DNA from: Micromonospora noduli
Lineage (GTDB): Bacteria; Actinomycetota; Actinomycetes; Mycobacteriales; Micromonosporaceae
Length of the DNA: 64,000 nucleotides
Direction of reading: 5' to 3'
Assembly: GCF_003264365.1 (NCBI RefSeq)
Contig: NZ_PYAK01000010.1
Location: 62,001-126,000, forward strand
In this document: positions 26,392 to 34,661 of the stretch, in pieces
Layout of the letters: each line of letters opens with the position of its first letter
Position numbering within the stretch: position 1 is the first letter of the stretch
Made by a program: the position numbers and the translations under genes
The notes under the pieces: model-generated
The model's database searches: none
Seen by the model: only the letters and a program-made list of their open reading frames with translations
What the model was told of the DNA's origin: nothing

Positions 26392-27402
26392 ATGCGATCC
26401 GCGCGCCCGGTCGGGCTGCTCCTCTCCGCCGCCGCCGTCGCGCTCTGGGCGTACGGCATGACCACGTGGCAACCGCTGACCGAGCCGCTCGGTCCGTGGT
26501 CGGAGAGCCTGCCGGGCAACAACGCCTACTGGGCGCGCGACCTGCGGTTCATGGCGATCATGGCGGTGCCGCTCGGGCTGGTGCTGGCCGGGCGCGGGCA
26601 GGTGCGGTGGAGCGGCCCGGCGGTGGTGCTGGGCGGCTGCTGGATCGCCGCCGACGTGGCTGTCGACCGGGCCGACCCGATCGGCCTCGACGCGACGGTG
26701 CTGCTCGCCGTCGCCGGCTACGCCGCGCTCGCCGTGGTCGTGGCGCTTCTGCTCTGGTGGGAGCGCGCCGCGCCGCAGACGCGGGAGCCTGGCACGACTC
26801 CGGCCGCCGACCGGCGGGTGCTGACCGGGGCGGCCTGCGTGGCCGGGGTGCTGACGCTGGTGGCGGCCGCTATGGAGTCACCGACCGACCGGGAGCCGGA
26901 GCTGAACCAGGGCGCCCTGGCCACCGCGGCGCTGCTGGTGGCAGTGGCCGTCGGCGCCGCGCTGGCGGCGGCTCCGGCGCGGACCCGGGTTCGCGTCGGG
27001 CTGGCGGCCGGCCTCGTCGTGGCGGCCCTGCTCGGCGTCGGGCTGGTCCGTGCCGCCGCGCCCGGTGAACGACTCCTGCCGGAGGCCGCTCTCGGGGCGG
27101 TGCTGCTCACCGGGGTCACAGTGCTGGCCTGGGACTGGCCGGGTGGTCGGCCGATCTGGTGGCACCACGCCCTGGCCGCGCTCGTCGCGCTGGTGGGCCC
27201 GTTGGTGTTCCTGGTGGCCACGGCCGTCCCGATGATGCTCCTGCTGCCGATCGGGGCGAGTTTCACAGCGCTGGCCGGCAACAGCCCGATCAACGCCGCC
27301 GACTCCGATCTGCTGGTCTCCCTGGCCGGGCTGCTCTCGGGGCTGGGTATGGCAGTGCTGCTGGCGCGGCCGAGCGTCGAAGACCGTCGGCGGCTCAGGT
27401 AG
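26392..27402 (+). CDS. Polytopic membrane protein, unknown function
   Basis: 336-residue protein with about nine or ten hydrophobic helices (for example VGLLLSAAAVALWAYGM, FMAIMAVPLGLVLAG, ALVALVGPLVFLVATAVPMMLLL). I do not recognise the family. A CCGTTACCGT element ends 6 nt before the ATG and there is no ribosome site, so the mRNA is probably leaderless; the same ten bases sit before the histidine kinase start at 23013. It follows the FtsX permease by 42 bp and may belong to the same functional group. Its end abuts the convergent SOUL gene by 1 bp. Confidence 0.8.
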   Translation: MRSARPVGLLLSAAAVALWAYGMTTWQPLTEPLGPWSESLPGNNAYWARDLRFMAIMAVPLGLVLAGRGQVRWSGPAVVLGGCWIAADVAVDRADPIGLDATVLLAVAGYAALAVVVALLLWWERAAPQTREPGTTPAADRRVLTGAACVAGVLTLVAAAMESPTDREPELNQGALATAALLVAVAVGAALAAAPARTRVRVGLAAGLVVAALLGVGLVRAAAPGERLLPEAALGAVLLTGVTVLAWDWPGGRPIWWHHALAALVALVGPLVFLVATAVPMMLLLPIGASFTALAGNSPINAADSDLLVSLAGLLSGLGMAVLLARPSVEDRRRLR

Positions 27403-27403
27403 C

Positions 27404-27967
27404 TCACTCGACGACCGGCAGCACCACCTCGTTGCGGCGCAGGAACCACGGCTTCCACGGCGGGTCGAAGCGCGCGTACCGGATGGCGCCGGTCGGTTGC
27501 AGCCCGGCGGCGGTCACCGACCGGCCGAGCATCGTGGCCCGCTGGCTGAACGCCTGCTCCGTCCACCGCCCGGAGAACCGCATCGCCGCCGCCAGCCGCG
27601 CCGGAACCGCGCGGATCCGTACCCGGGCGTCCACCGGCTCGGGCAGGGTGGCGGTGGTGAAGCTGGCCGGCATGACGAACTGGATCAGGTACGCGCCCGG
27701 CCACTCACCCTCGATCTGCACCACCGGCACCGTCATGGCGATCTTCTCCGAGCCGCCGGCCGCCGCCGTCGCCGGCGCGGCGGAGCCGATCGGGTGCCGG
27801 GCCCGATTGGCGCCACCGATGTACGCGGCCAGCGGCCGGAACGCCTCGATCGGCGCCCTGGTGAACGACGCCTGGATCTGCATCTCGGCCACCAGGTGGG
27901 CGGGGTACCGACGCAGCTCGAAGCCGGGGTGTCGGGACACCACCCGGTACGGCTGCTGTTCGGTCAT
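27404..27967 (-). CDS. SOUL-family heme-binding protein
   Basis: 187-residue protein of the SOUL/HBP family. It reads YRVVSRHPGFELRRYPAHLV near the start, then FRPLAAYIGGANRA and SEKIAMTVPV, and closes with RYDPPWKPWF-like RFDPPWKPWFLRRNEVVLPV. These are the standard strand and loop motifs of this heme-binding fold. It ends a minus-strand run of ABC ATPase, permease and YqeB genes with a 32-bp gap, so co-transcription is likely. Role in heme handling or sensing is inferred from the family. Confidence 0.88.
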   Translation of the reverse strand: MTEQQPYRVVSRHPGFELRRYPAHLVAEMQIQASFTRAPIEAFRPLAAYIGGANRARHPIGSAAPATAAAGGSEKIAMTVPVVQIEGEWPGAYLIQFVMPASFTTATLPEPVDARVRIRAVPARLAAAMRFSGRWTEQAFSQRATMLGRSVTAAGLQPTGAIRYARFDPPWKPWFLRRNEVVLPVVE

Positions 27968-27999
27968 CGCGCGGCTCCCAGGGTCTGCTGGGACAGACG

Positions 28000-28749
28000 C
28001 TACCGCCCGTCCGGCTCCCGCTCGGCCGAAGTCGGCTGCTCCGGCCCGGGGGCGAGGGCCCGGGTGGTCAACCGCCAGTACTGCCGCTTGCCCTCGTCGC
28101 GCAGCACCACCCCGATCTGGCCCAGCTCGCGGCGCAACTCCCGGGCGTCGTCGCGGCGGTCCCGCTCGATCGCCCGGTCGCGGGCGCGCAGCAGCGCGTC
28201 CGCGCCGGCCGGCAACCCGGGCAGGTCCGGAACCCACAGCCGGTACGCCGACCGGTGCGGGTCGTCGTCCGCCCAGCCCCAGCCGTGCGCCCGGAACGCC
28301 GCCGCCAGTTGGGCGGCCGGCAGGTCCGTCGACTCCCGGACCAGTTCCGCGCCGTCGGCGTCCAGCAGCACCAGGTGCTTGTCGGCGAGGAAGACCACCC
28401 GGGTGTCGACCCGGGCGATGGTCCGGTTCTCATCGGAGCGGCGCAGCTGGACCTGCGCCCCGTCGACGGTGACGATCAACCGTTCGGCGGTGCCGATCCC
28501 GGCGATGACCAGGCCGGCCAGGACGCCCACCCCGATGGTGCCGGCGGTGGCCTGCGGCTCGGGCAGCCGGTCCAACCACTCGATCAGGTCGCCGAACGGC
28601 ACCCAGGGCAGCCGGGCGAGCCAGCCCGTCGCCGCCGCGAGGAGCCATCCGGCGCCCGCGCCGAGCAGCGGAAAGCCACCCCACAGGACCGCCAGCTCCA
28701 GCAGGCCGCCGCTGACCACGGTGCGCGGACGGTAGCTGGCCATGTCCAT
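28000..28749 (-). CDS. YqeB-like membrane protein
   Basis: 249-residue protein with two N-terminal hydrophobic helices (about residues 12-42 and 68-88) then a cytoplasmic part that resembles YqeB-type proteins: RLIVTVDGAQVQLRRSDENR, RVVFLADKHLVLLDADG, and a helical tail ending DEGKRQYWRL. Function is unknown. Two ATGs nearly overlap (MDM); the first, 28749, is used. It is 2 bp from the upstream ABC permease stop, so it is part of the same operon. Confidence 0.75.
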   Translation of the reverse strand: MDMASYRPRTVVSGGLLELAVLWGGFPLLGAGAGWLLAAATGWLARLPWVPFGDLIEWLDRLPEPQATAGTIGVGVLAGLVIAGIGTAERLIVTVDGAQVQLRRSDENRTIARVDTRVVFLADKHLVLLDADGAELVRESTDLPAAQLAAAFRAHGWGWADDDPHRSAYRLWVPDLPGLPAGADALLRARDRAIERDRRDDARELRRELGQIGVVLRDEGKRQYWRLTTRALAPGPEQPTSAEREPDGR

Positions 28750-28751
28750 GG

Positions 28752-29549
28752 TCAGGACACCTCGCGGCGGAGCGTCCGGAACAGCCCGGCGGCCAGCGGG
28801 AGGACCATCCAGACCAGCAGGGACACCACAATCCGTCCCCACTGGCCCCCGGTCAGGGCGTCGCTGCTGAACAACGGTTCCATGGTCTTGCTGGTGTCCA
28901 ACCATTCGGAGGGACCGCGCAGCGGCTTGACCATCTCGCCGAGCACCCCCCACAGGGTGGGCAGCAGCAGGTAGCCGACGATCGCCAGCGGCGGGTTGAG
29001 CAGCAGCAGACCGAAGGCGGCACCCATCAACACGCTGGTGACCTGGAGGATCCCCGCGTTCAGGACCAGCGACCAGTCGAACTCCCAGGTGCCCGCCCCG
29101 CCGGTGGCGGACGCCACCAGCGTGCCGACGGCGGCGACCGCGAGGCTGGCCAGCACCGAGGCGAGCGCGGTGAGCATCACGGCGAACAGCTTCGCGGCGA
29201 CCACCCGCTCCCGGCGGGGCACCAGGGCGTACGTGGTGAGCGCGGTGCGCTGCGACCACTCACTGGTGATCGACAGGATGCCCAGCACCGGCAGCAGCAC
29301 CGACACCGGCAGCAGTGAGGGGACGAAGAAGTTGAGGAAGGTCTGGTCGGCCTCCCCGGCGTAGATCAGTTGCAGGATGACGATCGCGGCGGTGGTCAGG
29401 CCGATGGTGATCAGCAGCCAGCGACCGGCCCGGGTGTCGACGAGCTTGCGCAGCTCCACGCCGGTGAGCCGGAGCAGCGACGGTCGACGTACCGGAGTGT
29501 GGTGCCGGGGCGCGACGGCGCCGGCGGCGGGCGCGGTGGTGGTGGTCAT
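28752..29549 (-). CDS. ABC-2 family transporter permease
   Basis: 265-residue membrane protein with a cytoplasmic N-terminal tail (about 35 residues) and six hydrophobic helices, including WLLITIGLTTAAIVILQLIY and LLPVSVLLPVLGILSI followed by TSEWSQRTALTTYALVPRRE, a typical ABC-2 coupling helix. Its start overlaps the ATPase stop by four bases. It is the permease of a second exporter in the window, adjacent to its own kinase/regulator pair at 30575-32538. Confidence 0.88.
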   Translation of the reverse strand: MTTTTAPAAGAVAPRHHTPVRRPSLLRLTGVELRKLVDTRAGRWLLITIGLTTAAIVILQLIYAGEADQTFLNFFVPSLLPVSVLLPVLGILSITSEWSQRTALTTYALVPRRERVVAAKLFAVMLTALASVLASLAVAAVGTLVASATGGAGTWEFDWSLVLNAGILQVTSVLMGAAFGLLLLNPPLAIVGYLLLPTLWGVLGEMVKPLRGPSEWLDTSKTMEPLFSSDALTGGQWGRIVVSLLVWMVLPLAAGLFRTLRREVS

Positions 29550-30442
29550 CGGACGGCCTCCTTGGTCGATTCGCCGGCGGTCAGGGTGAGGAAGAGCTGT
29601 TCGAGGCCGCCGCCGCTGGCGGGGCGCAGCTCGGCCAACGCGACGCCGGCATCGGCGGCGGCCTGGCCGACCGCCTCGGCGTCGGCCTGCACGAGCAGCC
29701 CCTCCGAGCTGTCGGCGGCGCTCAGGTTGGCCACCTCCAGCGCCCGCCGCAGCGCCGCACTGTCGCGGGCCCGGACCACAGTGCCGCCGCCAGCCAGCAG
29801 CTCGTTCTTGTCGCCCTGGGCCACGATCCGGCCGCCCCCGATAACCACCAGCCGGTCCGCGACCGCCTCCACCTCGCGCAGCAGGTGGGAGGAGAGCAGC
29901 ACGGTGCCGCCCCGGTCGGCGAAGTCGCGCAGCAGGCCGCGCATCCAGAAGATCCCCTCCGGGTCCAGACCGTTGGCCGGCTCGTCGAGGATCAACACCC
30001 GGGGGTCGCCGAGCAGCGCGTGCGCCAGCCCGAGCCGTTGGCGCATACCCAACGAGTACGCCCGTACCCGACGCTTCGCGGCCACCGCGTTCAACCCGAC
30101 CAGGTCGAGCTTCGCGGCGACCTCGCGCCGGTCCAGACCCATGGTGTACGCGGACAGCGTCAACGCCTCGCGGCCGGTGCGCCCGGCGTGCTGGGCGGAG
30201 GCGTCCAGCAGCACCCCGACCTCCCGCCCCGGGTTGGGCAGCTCCTGGTACGGGTGCCCGGAGACCGTGGCGCGGCCGGCGGTCGGCGTGGTCAGCCCGC
30301 AGATCATGCGCATGGTCGTCGACTTGCCGGCGCCGTTGGGGCCGAGGAAGCCGGTGACGGTGCCCGGCTCGCACTGGAACGACACGTCGTCCACGGCCGG
30401 GTGTGGCCCGTATCGCTTGGTGAGGTTCTCTACGGTGATCAT
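29546..30442 (-). CDS. ABC transporter ATP-binding protein (CcmA/NatA type)
   Basis: 298-residue ATPase. Walker A GPNGAGKST, signature of the form YSLGMRQRLGLA and Walker B VLILDEPANGLDPEG identify an exporter ATPase of the NatA/bacitracin-resistance type. The start is divergent from the histidine kinase gene at 30575. A CAGGCT element 7 nt before the ATG and no ribosome site suggest a leaderless transcript. The 132-bp divergent region carries a 10-bp direct repeat (30501 and 30525) that could bind the neighbouring response regulator. Confidence 0.9.
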   Translation of the reverse strand: MITVENLTKRYGPHPAVDDVSFQCEPGTVTGFLGPNGAGKSTTMRMICGLTTPTAGRATVSGHPYQELPNPGREVGVLLDASAQHAGRTGREALTLSAYTMGLDRREVAAKLDLVGLNAVAAKRRVRAYSLGMRQRLGLAHALLGDPRVLILDEPANGLDPEGIFWMRGLLRDFADRGGTVLLSSHLLREVEAVADRLVVIGGGRIVAQGDKNELLAGGGTVVRARDSAALRRALEVANLSAADSSEGLLVQADAEAVGQAAADAGVALAELRPASGGGLEQLFLTLTAGESTKEAVR

Positions 30443-30500
30443 GCGGTTGAGCCTGCCCGCGCCGCCCGGCCATCCGCTGCGGCCACCGGTCGGTGCCCCG

Positions 30501-30534
30501 TCGACCTTGGTCGATCATCGGATCTCGACTTTGG
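30501..30534. promoter_or_regulatory. Direct repeat in divergent kinase/ABC promoter
   Basis: TCGACCTTGG (30501-30510) and TCGACTTTGG (30525-30534) are spaced 24 bp apart, about two helical turns, between the ABC ATPase start and the kinase start. Spacing and location suit dimer-pair binding by the NarL-type regulator at 31825; unproven. Confidence 0.4.
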
Positions 30535-30574
30535 TAGCTGGTTGTCGGGCCCCGATGCTGCCTAGCATGGGCGC

Positions 30575-31828
30575 GTGACCAGCCTCGCCGTCCCGGAGCA
30601 CCCCTGGCTGCTGCCAGGGGAGCTGGTGGTGCCGGCTGACCGCGGGCGTACGCGTCCGCGTCGCACCACCCGCGACTGGATCGTGGACAGCGTCGCGTTC
30701 CTGGTCTCCCTGCTCTGGGTGCTCTTCGCCACCGCCGACGCCCTGTCGCCCGACCCGGCGATGGCCACTCCGCTCCCGCACGACTGGATGACCGGTGCCG
30801 ACGCCGTGATCGGGTTGGTCTGCTGCGGGCTGCTCTGGATGCGCCGCCGATGGCCGCTCGGGCTGATAGTGGCGACGACACCGCTGACGCTGTTCTCGAT
30901 GGCCGCCGCCATCCCGCTGCTGATCTTCTACTTCACCGTGGTGGTGCACCGGCGGACCGCCATCGCGATCGCGGTCACCGGTGCCGGTCTCGTCACCAAC
31001 CTGGTCTTCAGTTGGACACGCCCGGACCCGAGCATGCCCTACTGGGCCACCGTGTCCTGGGGAGTGGTGCTCAGTTTCGCGGTGCTGGCCTGGGGGATGT
31101 TCGTGCGGGCCCGGCGGCAGTTGATCGTGTCGTTGCGGGAGCGGGCCGAGCGGGCCGAGGCGGAGCAGCAGCTGCGGGTCACCCAGGCCCGCCACCTCGA
31201 ACGCACCCGGATCGCCCGGGAGATGCACGACGTGCTGGCCCATCGGATCTCGCTGCTCAGCCTGCACGCGGGTGCGCTGGAGTTCCGCCCGGACGCGCCG
31301 GCCGACGAGGTGGCCCGGGCCGCCGGGGTGATCCGGGGCAGCGCGCACGCCGCCCTCCAGGACCTGCGCGAGGTGATCGGGGTGCTCCGCGCCGAGGACG
31401 ACGGTGCCGGCGACGCCCCCGAGCCGCCGCAGCCCACCCTCGCCGACCTGCCGGCCCTGATCGCCGAGTCGCGGTCGGCCGGGGTGCGGGTGAACGTCAG
31501 CGACAGCGTCGCCAGCCCGGGGGAGGTGCCGGCGGCGTTGGGCCGGGCCGCGTACCGGATCGTGCAGGAGGGGCTGACCAACGCCCGCAAGCACGCTGCC
31601 GGCGCGGCAGTCACCGTGGACGTGGCCGGCGGGCCGGGCGCCGGGCTGACCGTGGCGATCGGCAACCGGTGGCCGGTCGGCGCACCGGCCGGCGGCACCT
31701 TGCCGGGTGCCGGCACCGGCCTGGTCGGCATCAGCGAACGGGTGACCCTGGCCGGCGGGCGACTCGCCTACGGCCGGGACGACAGCGGTGACTTCCGGCT
31801 GGCCGCCTGGCTGCCGTGGCCGGCGTGA
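30575..31828 (+). CDS. Sensor histidine kinase (HisKA_3 type)
   Basis: 417-residue kinase. Residues 35-175 hold about five hydrophobic helices, followed by a coiled stretch (190-210) and HisKA_3 with RTRIAREMHDVLAHRISLL (His218). The HATPase_c domain includes YRIVQEGLTNARKHA and a glycine-rich G2 box at PGAGTGLVGISERV. A TAGCAT box six bases before the GTG supports a leaderless mRNA. The response regulator overlaps its 3' end. Partner ABC genes lie divergently upstream. Confidence 0.92.
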   Translation: MTSLAVPEHPWLLPGELVVPADRGRTRPRRTTRDWIVDSVAFLVSLLWVLFATADALSPDPAMATPLPHDWMTGADAVIGLVCCGLLWMRRRWPLGLIVATTPLTLFSMAAAIPLLIFYFTVVVHRRTAIAIAVTGAGLVTNLVFSWTRPDPSMPYWATVSWGVVLSFAVLAWGMFVRARRQLIVSLRERAERAEAEQQLRVTQARHLERTRIAREMHDVLAHRISLLSLHAGALEFRPDAPADEVARAAGVIRGSAHAALQDLREVIGVLRAEDDGAGDAPEPPQPTLADLPALIAESRSAGVRVNVSDSVASPGEVPAALGRAAYRIVQEGLTNARKHAAGAAVTVDVAGGPGAGLTVAIGNRWPVGAPAGGTLPGAGTGLVGISERVTLAGGRLAYGRDDSGDFRLAAWLPWPA

Positions 31829-32538
31829 CCAGCCCTGCCGGCGCGGCCGGGCCGGCCGACGCGGCCGCGCCGCCGGTACGCGTGCTGATCGTGGACGACG
31901 ACGCGTTGGTCCGGGCCGGGCTCTCGATGATCCTCGGCGGTCTGCCGGACCTGACAGTGGTCGGCGAGGCGGCCGACGGCGGCGAGGTGCCGGCTGCCGT
32001 CGCCGCGTACGCCCCGGACGTGGTGCTGATGGACATCCGGATGCCCCGGGTCGACGGGCTGACCGCCACCGAGGCGCTGCGTGCTCAACCGCACCCGCCG
32101 GAGGTGCTGGTGCTGACCACCTTCGACGCCGACGAACAGGTGCTGCGGGCGCTCCGCGCCGGGGCGGCCGGTTTCCTGCTCAAGGACACCCCACCGGCGG
32201 AGATCGTGCGCGCCGTACGCCGGGTCGCGGCGGGCGAGGCGACGCTCTCGCCGACGGTGACCCGGACGTTGATCGCCCACGTGACCGCGGCCGCCCCTGG
32301 CCCGGTCGGCCCGGACCCGCGCCGCGAACGGGCGCTGCGGCTGCTCACCGGGCTCAGCGAGCGGGAGCGGCAGGTGGCGGTCGCGTTGGGGCGGGGCCGC
32401 ACCAACGCGGAGATCGCGGGGGAGTTGTTCATGAGCGTGGCGACGGTGAAGGCGTACGTCTCCCGGCTGCTGACCCGACTGGAACTCAACAACCGGGTCC
32501 AGGTGGCGCTGCTCGTGCACGACGCCGGCCTCGTCTGA
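31825..32538 (+). CDS. NarL/FixJ family response regulator
   Basis: 237-residue response regulator. The receiver domain has Asp70 in VVLMDIRMPRVDG, preceded by a 17-residue Ala/Pro-rich N-terminal extension, and the LuxR HTH reads LSERERQVAVALGRGRTNAE and MSVATVKAYVSRLLTRLELNN. The GTG at 31825 overlaps the kinase stop (GTGA); a longer start at 31816 is possible. It likely controls the ABC operon at 28000-30442 on the other strand. Confidence 0.92.
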   Translation: MTSPAGAAGPADAAAPPVRVLIVDDDALVRAGLSMILGGLPDLTVVGEAADGGEVPAAVAAYAPDVVLMDIRMPRVDGLTATEALRAQPHPPEVLVLTTFDADEQVLRALRAGAAGFLLKDTPPAEIVRAVRRVAAGEATLSPTVTRTLIAHVTAAAPGPVGPDPRRERALRLLTGLSERERQVAVALGRGRTNAEIAGELFMSVATVKAYVSRLLTRLELNNRVQVALLVHDAGLV

Positions 32539-32545
32539 CGAGGCC
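32527..32545 (+). terminator. Hairpin overlapping the response regulator stop
   Basis: GGCCTCG (32527-32533) and CGAGGCC (32539-32545) form a perfect 7-bp stem around TCTGA, spanning the stop codon of the response regulator gene and followed by TTCG. A short terminator-like element. Confidence 0.5.
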
Positions 32546-32634
32546 TTCGCCGGGGTCAAGGGCCGGACACACCAACGCGGATGAGGTTACACTCATTTTT
32601 GGTTGTTCCATCGTTGGTTGTGTCAGGAGTGATC

Positions 32635-34059
32635 GTGGACGGCTTTGTCGGACGGGACCGTGAACTCGACCTCCTGGGCGCCATGCTTTCTCGGGTGCGA
32701 CGGGGCGGCCGTGCTGGTCGGCCTGGGCGGGCCCTTCTCATGCGCGGTCGGCGGCGGGTGGGCAAGTCCCGACTGGTCGAGGAGTTCGTGGAGCGGGCCG
32801 AGGTGCCGTACCTCTTCTTCACCGCCTCGGCGCAGCCGACCGTCGCAGCCGAGCTCGCCCTCTTCGTGGAGGAGGCGGCCGCCTCGACACTGCCGGGTGC
32901 GCAGATCCTTCGGGAGCAGCAACCACAGACCTGGGACGCCGCGCTGACCCTGCTCGCCGCCGCGCTGCCGTCCGACCGGCCGAGCGTCGTCGTCCTGGAC
33001 GAGATGCCGTACCTCATCGCGGGCGACCCGGGTTTCGAGGGAACGTTGCAGAAGGTCTTCGATCGCGAGTTGTCCCGTCGACCGGTTCTCCTGATCTGCG
33101 TCGGATCGGACCTGGCCATGATGGAAGCCCTCAACGACTACGGCCGGCCGTTCCACCAGCGAGCCACGGAGATGGTCATTCCGCCGCTGAGCCCGGCCGA
33201 CGTCAGCGACATGCTCGGCCTGTCCGCCGCCGACGCGTTCGACGCCTACCTGGTGTCCGGCGGTTTGCCGCTGATCCTCGACGAGTGGCCGACCGGTGCG
33301 TCGGTCCACGAGTATCTGACCGACGCGGTACGGGATCCGACCTCTGCCCTGCTGGTCAGCGGCGAGCGGGCACTGGCGGCGGAGTTCCCGCCCCAGTCCC
33401 AGGCGGGGCTGGTGCTGCGGGCCATCGGCTCCGGTGAGCGGACCTTCTCGCTGATCTCCCGCGCGGCAGGGGATCTTCCGCAGGCGTCCCTCAACCGCGC
33501 CCTGCGCCTGCTGACCCAGAAACGGGCCGTGGAGGTCACCGTTCCGCTGTCGACCAAGCCGTCGCGGGAGACCCGGTACTCGGTGGCCGATCCGTACCTG
33601 CGTTTCTGGTTGTCGTTCCTGGGGCCGCACCTCTCCGAGATCGAGCGGGGGCGGGGCGACCTGACCCTGGACCGGATCGACCGGTCGTGGACGTCCTGGC
33701 GAGGGCGAGCCATCGAACCTGTCGTCCGGGAGGCGCTGCGCCGGCTGCCCAGTGACCATCTACCGGCGGAGGCGGCGACGATCGGCGGCTACTGGACCCG
33801 GACCAACGACCCGGAGATCGACATAGTCGGCGCCGACCGTGCGCCCGTCGCTCGGAGCATCAGCTTCGTCGGATCGGTCAAGTGGCAGGAGAACCGACCC
33901 TTTGACGCGCATGACCTGGGCCGACTGCTCCTGCACCGGTCCCAGCTTCCCGGCGCCGACGAATCGGTGCCGGTCGTCGCCGTGTCGCGCAGCGGCACTG
34001 CCGTCGACGGCATCCGGGTGCTGTCGGCGGAGGATCTGCTTACCGCGTACCGGAATTGA
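32635..34059 (+). CDS. ATP-binding protein with DUF234 (archaeal-ATPase-like) domain
   Basis: 474-residue protein. FVGRDRELDLL starts an AAA ATPase with Walker A RGRRRVGKSRLVEEF and Walker B SVVVLDEMPYL, then a winged-helix part, and a C-terminal DUF234 region with a PD-(D/E)XK-like EIDIVGADR plus SFVGSVKWQ. The usual E before xK is Ser here (GSVKW), so nuclease activity is uncertain. The GTG at 32635 is chosen because AGGAG is 5 nt upstream; earlier in-frame starts are AT-rich leader. The leader (32581-32634) is markedly AT-rich for this genome. Such ATPases are often of unknown or mobile-element origin. Confidence 0.8.
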   Translation: MDGFVGRDRELDLLGAMLSRVRRGGRAGRPGRALLMRGRRRVGKSRLVEEFVERAEVPYLFFTASAQPTVAAELALFVEEAAASTLPGAQILREQQPQTWDAALTLLAAALPSDRPSVVVLDEMPYLIAGDPGFEGTLQKVFDRELSRRPVLLICVGSDLAMMEALNDYGRPFHQRATEMVIPPLSPADVSDMLGLSAADAFDAYLVSGGLPLILDEWPTGASVHEYLTDAVRDPTSALLVSGERALAAEFPPQSQAGLVLRAIGSGERTFSLISRAAGDLPQASLNRALRLLTQKRAVEVTVPLSTKPSRETRYSVADPYLRFWLSFLGPHLSEIERGRGDLTLDRIDRSWTSWRGRAIEPVVREALRRLPSDHLPAEAATIGGYWTRTNDPEIDIVGADRAPVARSISFVGSVKWQENRPFDAHDLGRLLLHRSQLPGADESVPVVAVSRSGTAVDGIRVLSAEDLLTAYRN

Positions 34060-34147
34060 ACTTTCGTCCGGTGTCCGCCGTACCCATGGCCGAGGATGTC
34101 GGTGCGGTAGGTCCGCCGTACCGCTGCCGAACTGCGGGAGGCCTGCC

Positions 34148-34558
34148 GTGCGAGTTGGTGAGCAGTCGACGGATCCCATCGATCAGGTACTGGGTGAGGT
34201 GCCAATGCCGGCACCACTGACCCCGGAGGATGTCCGGCTCGCGGTCCGGGCGGTGGTCGTGCACACCGCCGAGGAGTGGCCCACCGGGCCGCTGTGCCGC
34301 AACGACGGCGCCTCCTACCCGTGCCGGCTGCACCGCTGGGGGCGTCGGGTGTTGGAGACACACGGGCTCAACGAGCGGCAGATCGAGGCGTTGATCCGGC
34401 ATGGCAATCCGTTTGTGCACGTGCCGTTCCCGTTCACGGCGACCGGGCCGTCGCGGCAACAGGCCGCGCGAGTCGTCCCCCAGGGGGTACGGCCCACCGC
34501 TGCTGGCCGGCCGGTGACTCCCCCCGTCACCGCGCCGCGCTGGCCCCGGGCGAGCTGA
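34148..34558 (+). CDS. Small protein of unknown function, paralogue of the gene at 40793
   Basis: 136-residue protein. The core (residues 31-86) aligns without gaps to residues 41-96 of the product at 40793, with 32 of 56 identities, including AVRAVVVH, CRND, PCRLHRWG, RVL and a closing ALI-x-x-G. Cys50 and Cys59 are shared. The GTG at 34148 is chosen because GGGAGG is 6 nt upstream and because the N-terminal VLGEVPMPAPLTPED then matches the paralogue's VLRDIPLPPYVTGED. No signal peptide or membrane helix. I do not recognise the family. It is convergent with a secreted M15 D,D-carboxypeptidase-type gene. Confidence 0.72.
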   Translation: MRVGEQSTDPIDQVLGEVPMPAPLTPEDVRLAVRAVVVHTAEEWPTGPLCRNDGASYPCRLHRWGRRVLETHGLNERQIEALIRHGNPFVHVPFPFTATGPSRQQAARVVPQGVRPTAAGRPVTPPVTAPRWPRAS

Positions 34559-34596
34559 GCGCGCTACCCCCTCCGCCCATCCGACCCGGGGCGACA

Positions 34597-34645
34597 CGAC
34601 GTCGGCCCGGCGCGAAGATTCCCCCTCCGCGTCGGGCCGACGTCG
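34597..34645. terminator. Bidirectional hairpin terminator
   Basis: Perfect 13-bp arms CGACGTCGGCCCG (34597-34609) and CGGGCCGACGTCG (34633-34645) with a 23-nt spacer, between the small cysteine protein and the convergent M15 peptidase. Confidence 0.7.
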
Positions 34646-34661
34646 CTCTGAGCGGGTGGGC

